Shown in pieces: positions 57,940 through 64,000 of a stretch of DNA of 64,000 nucleotides. The position numbers were made by a program, and so were the translations under genes. This DNA comes from Eleusine coracana subsp. coracana (taxonomy: Eukaryota; Streptophyta; Magnoliopsida; Poales; Poaceae): the NCBI GenBank assembly GCA_032690845.1, contig CM064424.1:33801969-33865968 (forward strand). Direction: 5' to 3'. Below the pieces are notes generated by a model, which was not told the origin of the DNA, did not search any database, and was given only the letters and a program-made list of their open reading frames with translations. Numbering within the stretch: position 1 is the stretch's first letter; every line of letters begins with the position of its first letter.

Positions 57940-58598
57940 TGATACATCTGGCCCGGGTGGTGTGGAACGAAGCCCGACACACCGATCTGGATTCCCTGAA
58001 TCCCGTAATCTTAGCACAGCAACTCTGGCGCTCCCACTCAGGGAAAGGCCCAATCTCCCTAAAAGACTAGTCTGATAGGGGAAGGGTGGCTCTCCCTTTT
58101 AAGGTGGCTTCCACCTACCAAGCTAAGCAAGGTGGGATTATTCAGAGGCTCACACGATCGCCGTCCGACTACAACTGGGCCACACTTGGGCCCTTTTTGT
58201 TGTGTCTTTGCCAGCGGGTAATAATAGAGGATGTCCTCATAATTCTCCCCTTCTTAACAAGGGCCCAGCTTTGATACCAAATGATACATCTGGCCCAGGT
58301 GGGGTGGAACAAAGCCCGACACACCGGTCCGGATTCGCTGAATCTCGCAATCTTAGCACCGTAACTCCGGCGCCCCTACTCAGGGAAAGGCCCAATGTCC
58401 CTAAAAGACTAGTCTGATAGGGGAAGGGTGGCTCTCCCTTTTAAGGTGGCATCCACCTCCCAAGCTAAGCAAGGTGGGATTATTCAGAGGCTCACACGAT
58501 CGCCGCTCGACTACAACTGGGCCACACTTGGGCCCTTTTTGTTGTTTATTTGCCAACGGGTAATCGCCAACGGGTAATAGTGGAGGATGTCCTCATCA
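57940..58598 (-). mobile_element. Complete TRIM element (659 bp)
   Basis: Terminal-repeat retrotransposon in miniature. LTRs 57940-58241 and 58282-58598 (TGATACATCTGG...CCTCATCA) enclose only 40 bp. On the minus strand that gap holds the primer site TGGTATCAAAGC (58268-58279), close to the tRNA-Met site, and the purine tract AAGAAGGGGAGA (58244-58255). A perfect target duplication AGATG is at 57935-57939 and 58599-58603. It has no coding capacity and needs enzymes from other elements. No 5S rRNA-like block is seen, so it is not evidently Cassandra. Confidence 0.93.
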
Positions 58599-58603
58599 AG
58601 ATG

Positions 58604-60601
58604 GCCCGGATTATCATTTCACTTTTCTTCAAAAAAAGCAAGGATATGTTTTTAGGTTATGTTAGCCTTTGGGTATTTTTGGTCGCTAACCATTTCAGGT
58701 TGAGATCAAACAGAACGATGGTCATTCTGTAGCTAAGAACATAGGAGCTACATCAACTTTAACACCATAGTATTTTTGGCAAGAGAACCCACTACTAGAA
58801 GGCTAGAACACTACATACTTGATTTTAAGCATCTCGCGATACAAAAATCCAAGTGTGGGGGGAGTTCTGTTAGTATCTGGTAGCAAGTTCCATTCTTACC
58901 AATTTTATCTCGGTTTAGAGGTGTTGCTAGTTCTTGTTTTCATGCCTTCCTTGAAAGGAATATTAAGAGGTGATTTAGTTTTTTCCTTTTTATTTCCCTT
59001 AAATCTTATAGTGTGCCTAGAAAAGAAAATAATAAATAAGTAAATAAATAAAGTTGTGACTCTATCGGGTCCATAAAGCCGGTAGATTCCCTTTTTTCTT
59101 TTCACCCTTTTTGTTTTTGTTTTTCTTCAAATAAAGAAGCCAGGTACAAGATCAAGTGTAGGGGAGGCCTTCAAGATTTTCAACGCACAAACAATGCAAG
59201 GCCTCCCACCAACATATTACACATTGTCGCTTAAGCCAACACGTCAAAGGTCGAGGTGACCGGTCTCCAAGCAACATCGACCAACCTACAAGGACAATCG
59301 ACACAAGGCTGGTGCTCCTAAGCTTGCACATCTTCCATAGCGATGGTTTGCACACTCTATCCCTTTCCTCCTAGTTTCCAAGTTAAATCAATCTTATCTT
59401 GAATGCTTCTATTTGGAAGCATGTCACATAGGTAGTTGAACCTTGTGGAAGCCTCATTTTATGCTTCTATTTGGTTGTCTTGCATGCTCCTTATTCCTAG
59501 TTCATAGACTTGTTGCTTGTGAACTACATCTTTATGAAAGCATGTCACATAGGTAGTTGATGAATGAGATATGGTTTGATGAAATGAATCTTTCTCTTAT
59601 GCTTGATGTGCTTGGGAATTTTTCTTACAAAAATTAAAATCAATAGCTTGACTCCTCAATAATTATATCTTCCTATCAAAGCCATATGATGAGCTCACTG
59701 AAAAACTTATGCATATGCTACTTGTTGTTTTGTTGAACTCTATCAAATTGTTGTGACCCTTGTGAGTTACTTTTTATGACTTTTTGATCAAGATTATGTG
59801 CAGATCAATTTGCTAATACTTCTTCACTGGAAGTTAGCACCACCAAATCCATCATCCATGTGCTAAATCTTCTGCACTAGAAGATAGCACTTCCATGTCA
59901 TCATCCATCCATTAAATAAAATACTCCATTATATTTTGATGAACTCCCTCTCTAGATATCCTTGTAAAAGAGACATGGGCTATTCATGATTCAAAAAAAA
60001 AAAGAAGTGAAAATAAGGAAGAAAAGACAAAAAATAAAGAAAGAATTAGCCCACGTTCTCAAATGCCTATCCAATAGAAGCGAGGGAACATCCTAAAAAA
60101 GGGGAGTATTCACATTCAGTCATTTTCCATCCACATATGCACATGCTTGATCAAAAGTTCATGAATTATTCTCCATGGATCCGGTTTTTGACTTAGTGAT
60201 ATATGAGACACAAGTATGCCTCTCTTTTACCCCTACCTTGAGCTCCACATAAAGCCATATTTAGAAGTAGGATGAAAAGAGGCAATGTCAAATGCCCTAG
60301 TGAGGAACCATACACATTGAGCAATTTGAGAGAATCATTTGAGGAGTACAGCTATGATTTGTTTTGAAAGTCTTTTCAAAAACCCAAGCTACATAGAACA
60401 ATGAGTGAAGATGATTAGAGTCAGGACCATTCCATCCTTCAACCACCCAAGGTAACATGATAGACACTTTAAAAAGTTCATAGGTACAGGTATGACTTGG
60501 AATAATTTGCATGCTATCATCATACCAATTGAAGTTATGATCCACCTTAGTCTTAAAACCTTTACTCGAGGACAAGCAAAGGCTATGTGTGGAGGAGTTT
60601 G
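58604..60601 (+). other. A2 3' non-coding region
   Basis: AT-rich, no supported gene. GTGTGGGG- and GTGTAGGGGAGG-like purine runs occur near 58855 and 59157. The end GTGTGGAGGAGTT is the purine tract before the LTR start TGTTGATGG. The last ~600 bp recurs inverted at 63450-64000. Confidence 0.65.
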
Positions 60602-60660
60602 TTGATGGTACATAAATGCTAAATCTGACCATCAAATCCTTGCATAAATAACATAAAAGG

Positions 60661-61769
60661 TGTGGGATACTTGCCTTACGGGTATCCTCGTACAAGACTA
60701 AGTCGGTAACCGACCGGGTACTTCATCAACAAGGAAGCCAACCGACTCGGCTTGGAGCACAAGACATGTAGAGATAGACTTTCTATATAAATCCTTGTGG
60801 TTTACGACTAGGACTCTTCATGTATCCCCCCTACCGACCGGATATATAAGGTGGCAGGGTACCCCCCATCGAGGGACAGAGGGGGACACAAGTTTCACAA
60901 CATCAATACAATACACAGAACACAAGATGTAGGGTTTTTACTCTCATCAAGAGGGCCCGAACCTATATAACTTGGCGTCTTGTGTTACCATCGTAGTTCT
61001 TAGTCTCGACGTAGCCCTATGCATTTTACTGCCGATCTCAAGCTTCGATAGTTGGCGTGCCAGGAAGGGGACAAGGCTCACTAGGATTCTCCGTCGACTA
61101 TGATGGCTGAAATTCCCATCATCAAGTACTCGCCGCACTTCGAGATCTCCTTCGAATCGCTCGACTTTACAGTCGGCAACAACGGAGCCCTAAGTCTAGA
61201 GAACCACAGATCCGACTCGACCATAGCCATTTCCATGGCGTGATCACCAAGTTCATCTGGCATGATCCGCGCATTCATTCCACTCGGATCTGAGGAAGAA
61301 GGTCCTTCCTTCAGGAATGATTCAGAGTCGGATCAGTCCTTTGATGAGGACTCGGTCAGATCCGCTTACCCATATCCCCATACTATCAACATGGTGGATA
61401 TAGCAGATCCCACAGATGGAGACCAAGATGGTGACCAAGACGGTGAACAAGAAGGTAACCCCGTCAATGGCCACCCGAATCAACTAGCCGAAGGAGGTCA
61501 ATAGGAGGAGGACCCCCCAGTTGATGACTTATTGGTCGGCCACCGCCGTCGACCAAGAGGGTCGCGCGGTTCACGCAACGCACGCCGACAAGATCTCGGT
61601 CCAGAACTCGAAGTGGATGGTGTCAAGGTCTATCACACTCCTCAGAATATAATCATGGGGGCTAAAACTTTGCTTGACACTCTAATGGTCGACGCGAATT
61701 ATCATACCCTTGCGATGCAGAAGGCGGTGGCTATGCTTAAGGCTGCTGTGGCTCAAGAAGCCTATTAAC
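60661..61769 (+). mobile_element. R3: 5' end of a Tat-type element
   Basis: Complete 5' LTR 60661-61050 (TGTGGGATACTTG...TTCGATA, TATATAAG at 60843), primer site TTGGCGTGCCAGGAAGGGG (61052-61070), then the start of gag. It is truncated at 61769, where minus-strand A leader begins. It is inserted 59 bp into the A2 3' LTR. It is the same LTR subfamily as R2. Confidence 0.87.
61099..61769 (+). pseudogene. Gag N-terminus of R3
   Basis: ATG 61099 (MMAEIPIIKYSPHFEISF), a stop at about 61240, then an open acidic stretch 61262-61504 with Asp-Gly repeats (GDQDGDQDGEQEGN), a TAG, and 61532-61768 (VYHTPQNIIMGAKTLLD). It corresponds to R1 gag 10929-11804. Only the N-terminal quarter is present. Confidence 0.7.
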
Positions 61770-61888
61770 ACTTCTTAGCGTCCACCAGAAATATTACTAT
61801 CCCCGGCAACAGCGCCAGAAATGCTTGTTGACACTTCTTAGCATCGCACCAGAAATATTACTATCCCGACAACAATGCCAGAAACGCT
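61770..61888 (-). other. Family A leader with iterated primer sites
   Basis: Reverse complement of the 55465-55620 region: two primer-site-containing units (CCCCGGCAACAGCGCCA and a diverged copy), each ending CTTGTTGRCAC. It lies on the inner side of the LTR at 61889. Confidence 0.78.
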
Positions 61889-63449
61889 TGTTGGTATTTC
61901 TTACGATCATAGATAAATCCGCAAGCGCACAGATACCGATGTAGCACGTCACCTAGGAGTATTCCAGGTTATCGAATCATAGGGAACGTGTGTGTATTGA
62001 TCCTCTAACTAATTCATCCATGGACAACAAGAATATGGTAGGCAAAGGGTAGAGAGGATTCCTAATGGTTAAGGGTCCTATAATAAGATTGGTTCGGTCT
62101 CTACTACTTACTTCGGGCACCGGCTTACCCCTGCATCCATAGGCGACTCCGGTCAACAGCTCTACGACGCACCTGAACGTGGAGGATTACTATGGCCGGT
62201 TAGGGCTGTCACCACCTACCAACTACCTCTACAAACCGTGGGGCACACGGCAAACAAAGGTAACCTCAAGCCTAGACACCACGTCTACACTATCAATTAC
62301 TATCCTAGTCTCAGATCCACGCTTATAGAAGACTAAGATACTCTAATTAAATAGAGCGATGATCCCGTAAGTAATAAAGAAAGAACTTACTTAAATAGGA
62401 AACTTAAATATCAAAGAGGAAACATGAACACTTACTTGAAAAAAGAAAGCATCTGTCGAGGTACAAGCATGGGGAAGATCACCGACAAACCTGGTGCTTC
62501 CCCGAACTCCCCCTCACTCTCTCCCTATTTTCTATGCACTTTGGCAGTGCTAAAGCCTTTGAAGTGGAGGTATAAACTCTCTTCTTGTGTGTTCTCTTTT
62601 CTACCAAATTTCCCTTCTATTCATAGGTGGCGGAGACTTGGCGGGTACTTCAAGGTGGAGGAGAGTCGGTGGGCGAAAATTCCCCCACCGGGCGGCGGGC
62701 CATGCCGGGCAGCCACGTGTGCCGGGCGGCCGGGCATGCCGGGTGGCATGCACCGCCGGGCGGCAGTCTAGGCCGGGCGGCCACGTGATTTGGTCGGTTT
62801 CCAACCGACTCGCTTTGGACGGCTCAGATCTTGTCTTGATGGCGGTTCCTTGGTCGGTTTCCCCCGAAATCTCCGTTTTGGGGTCAGTAAGCCTCATGGG
62901 CCTCATGGGCTGGTAACCCTGGGTGGCCAACCCAGGCCGGGCGGTAGCCCCTTTCGGGTGCCGACCCCTTCTGGGTCATGTTTTGACTTGTCCAAGTTAT
63001 GCCACATGAATGCCTCCTTGATTTCTCCACTTTTACCCTCCTTAGTCCGGGAATGGAAAACGGCCTTGTTTTGGAGTGTTTTGCAGGGTTGGCAGGGTCG
63101 GGTGATCAGCCTCATGGCTACTCTGTTTTGACCCCCCCCGGGTGGCTGATTTCAGCCTGATGTGACCCTGTTGGGTAGGTTCTGATTTCAGTCATCACGA
63201 CCTTGTTGGGCCCTGTTTTTAGCCTCATATGACCCTGTCGGCCTGATGTTTTAAGGCAGAATCGGCCAACGGGGTATTTCTTCATGTTTTTAGCATAGTT
63301 TGGCTCTTTTATACCTGCAAACACATGTCTCACCAAAACTCGTGGAAATGGTTAATAATAAACTGTTATCACTATTTTGTTTATTCCTTTTATGTTGTTT
63401 ATGCAAGGATTTGATGGTCGGATTTAGCATTTAAGGACAGCCAACAACA
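61889..63449 (-). mobile_element. Family A LTR between two internal regions
   Basis: 1561 bp, TGTTGGTATTT...CCAACAACA in plus orientation, with a minus-strand TATGAATAG box at 62612-62620. On its right (element upstream side) is a purine-tract and 3' interior; on its left is primer-site leader. It therefore looks like a junction LTR shared by two tandem copies. Confidence 0.82.
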
Positions 63450-64000
63450 CCCCCACACTTAGTCTTTGCTCGTCCTCGAGTAAAGGAATAGAGACTAAGG
63501 TGAATCATAACTTCAATTGGTATGATGGTAGCATGCAAATTATTCCAGGTCATACTTGTACCTATGAACTTTTAAAGTGTCTATCATGTTACCTTGGGTG
63601 GTTGAAGGATGGAATGGTCCTGACTCTAATCATCTTCACTCATTCTGCTATGTAGCTTGGGTTTTTGAAAAGATTTTCAAAACAAATCATAGTTGTACCA
63701 CTCAAATGATTCTCTCAAATCGCTCAATGTGTATGGTTCCTCACCAGGACATTGCCTCTTTTCATCCTACTTCTAAATATGGCTTTATGTGAAGCTCAAG
63801 GTAGGGATAAAAGGGAGGCATACTTGTGTCTCATATATTACTAAGTAAAAAACTGGATCCATGGAGAATAATTCATGAACTTTTGATCAAGCATGTGCAC
63901 ATGTGGATATGTGGATGGAAAATCACTGAATGTGAACACTCCCCTTTTTTAGGATGGTCCCTCCCTTCTATTGGATAGGCATTTGAGTACATGGGCTAAT
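63450..64000 (-). other. 3' interior of a family A element
   Basis: Reverse complement of the end of A2 (60000-60600), starting with the purine tract GTGTGGGGG next to the LTR. Non-coding. The element continues beyond the window. Confidence 0.75.

Larger units (their letters stand above)
53892..60660 (+). mobile_element. A2: gag-only family A element
   Basis: 5' LTR 53892-55464, triplicated primer site, gag, a protease-like region, 3' non-coding region and the first 59 bp of a 3' LTR (60602-60660) cut by R3. It carries a TRIM insertion. No RT, RNase H or integrase is present. GAACG before 53892 is a candidate target duplication. Confidence 0.82.

Noticed and set aside
57940..58598. Cassandra-type TRIM carrying 5S rRNA
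   Set aside because: Neither LTR contains a recognisable 5S rRNA block, although size and primer site would fit.

Overview
The window looks like repeat-dense plant nuclear DNA, most likely from a grass. I find no intact host gene, rRNA or tRNA. Nearly every base belongs to LTR retrotransposons of the Ty3/gypsy superfamily inserted into one another. The grass suggestion rests on the element types: Athila-type elements primed by a TGGCGCCGTTGCCGGGGA-like site, and Tat-type elements with two RNase H domains and an antisense gene. Species cannot be read from this. A, B, C, D, E and R are my own working family labels.

Left and centre (1-53441) form one nested stack. The host is a minus-strand Athila-type element (family A): a gag fragment at 3036-3538, then its 5' LTR, which survives as three pieces (3566-3921, 25641-25712, 52667-53441). 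A family C gag-protease element (1-3035, plus) sits in the A gag. Element B1 (3922-25635, plus, target duplication ATGGA) is inserted in the A LTR. B1 is split by the Tat-type element R1 (10483-22087, plus, target duplication GGGAG). A second Tat-type element, D (25713-52661, minus, target duplication GATGG), is inserted further along the same A LTR. Inside D lie a block with LTR E, the broken minus-strand element B2, a fold-back pair of C LTRs and the truncated Tat-type element R2 (27214-41825), then a C fragment in the D gag (48356 to about 49340) and a solo LTR in the D 5' LTR (50900-52370).

Right (53442-64000): a short tandem-repeat spacer, then A2 (53892-60660, plus), a gag-only A element that carries a 659-bp TRIM element (57940-58598). 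The A2 3' LTR is cut after 59 bp by R3 (60661-61769), the 5' end of an R-type element. The window ends with another A-family LTR on the minus strand (61889-63449), which has internal sequence on both sides.

Functionally, the R and D elements supplied reverse transcriptase, RNase H and integrase, while B1, A2 and C carry only gag and protease-like regions and would have depended on enzymes made elsewhere. All polyproteins are damaged except the C gag-protease frame. The most unusual gene-like structure is a multi-exon antisense gene between pol and the 3' LTR of R1 and R2, with plant-like introns and, in R2, a clear TATA box.
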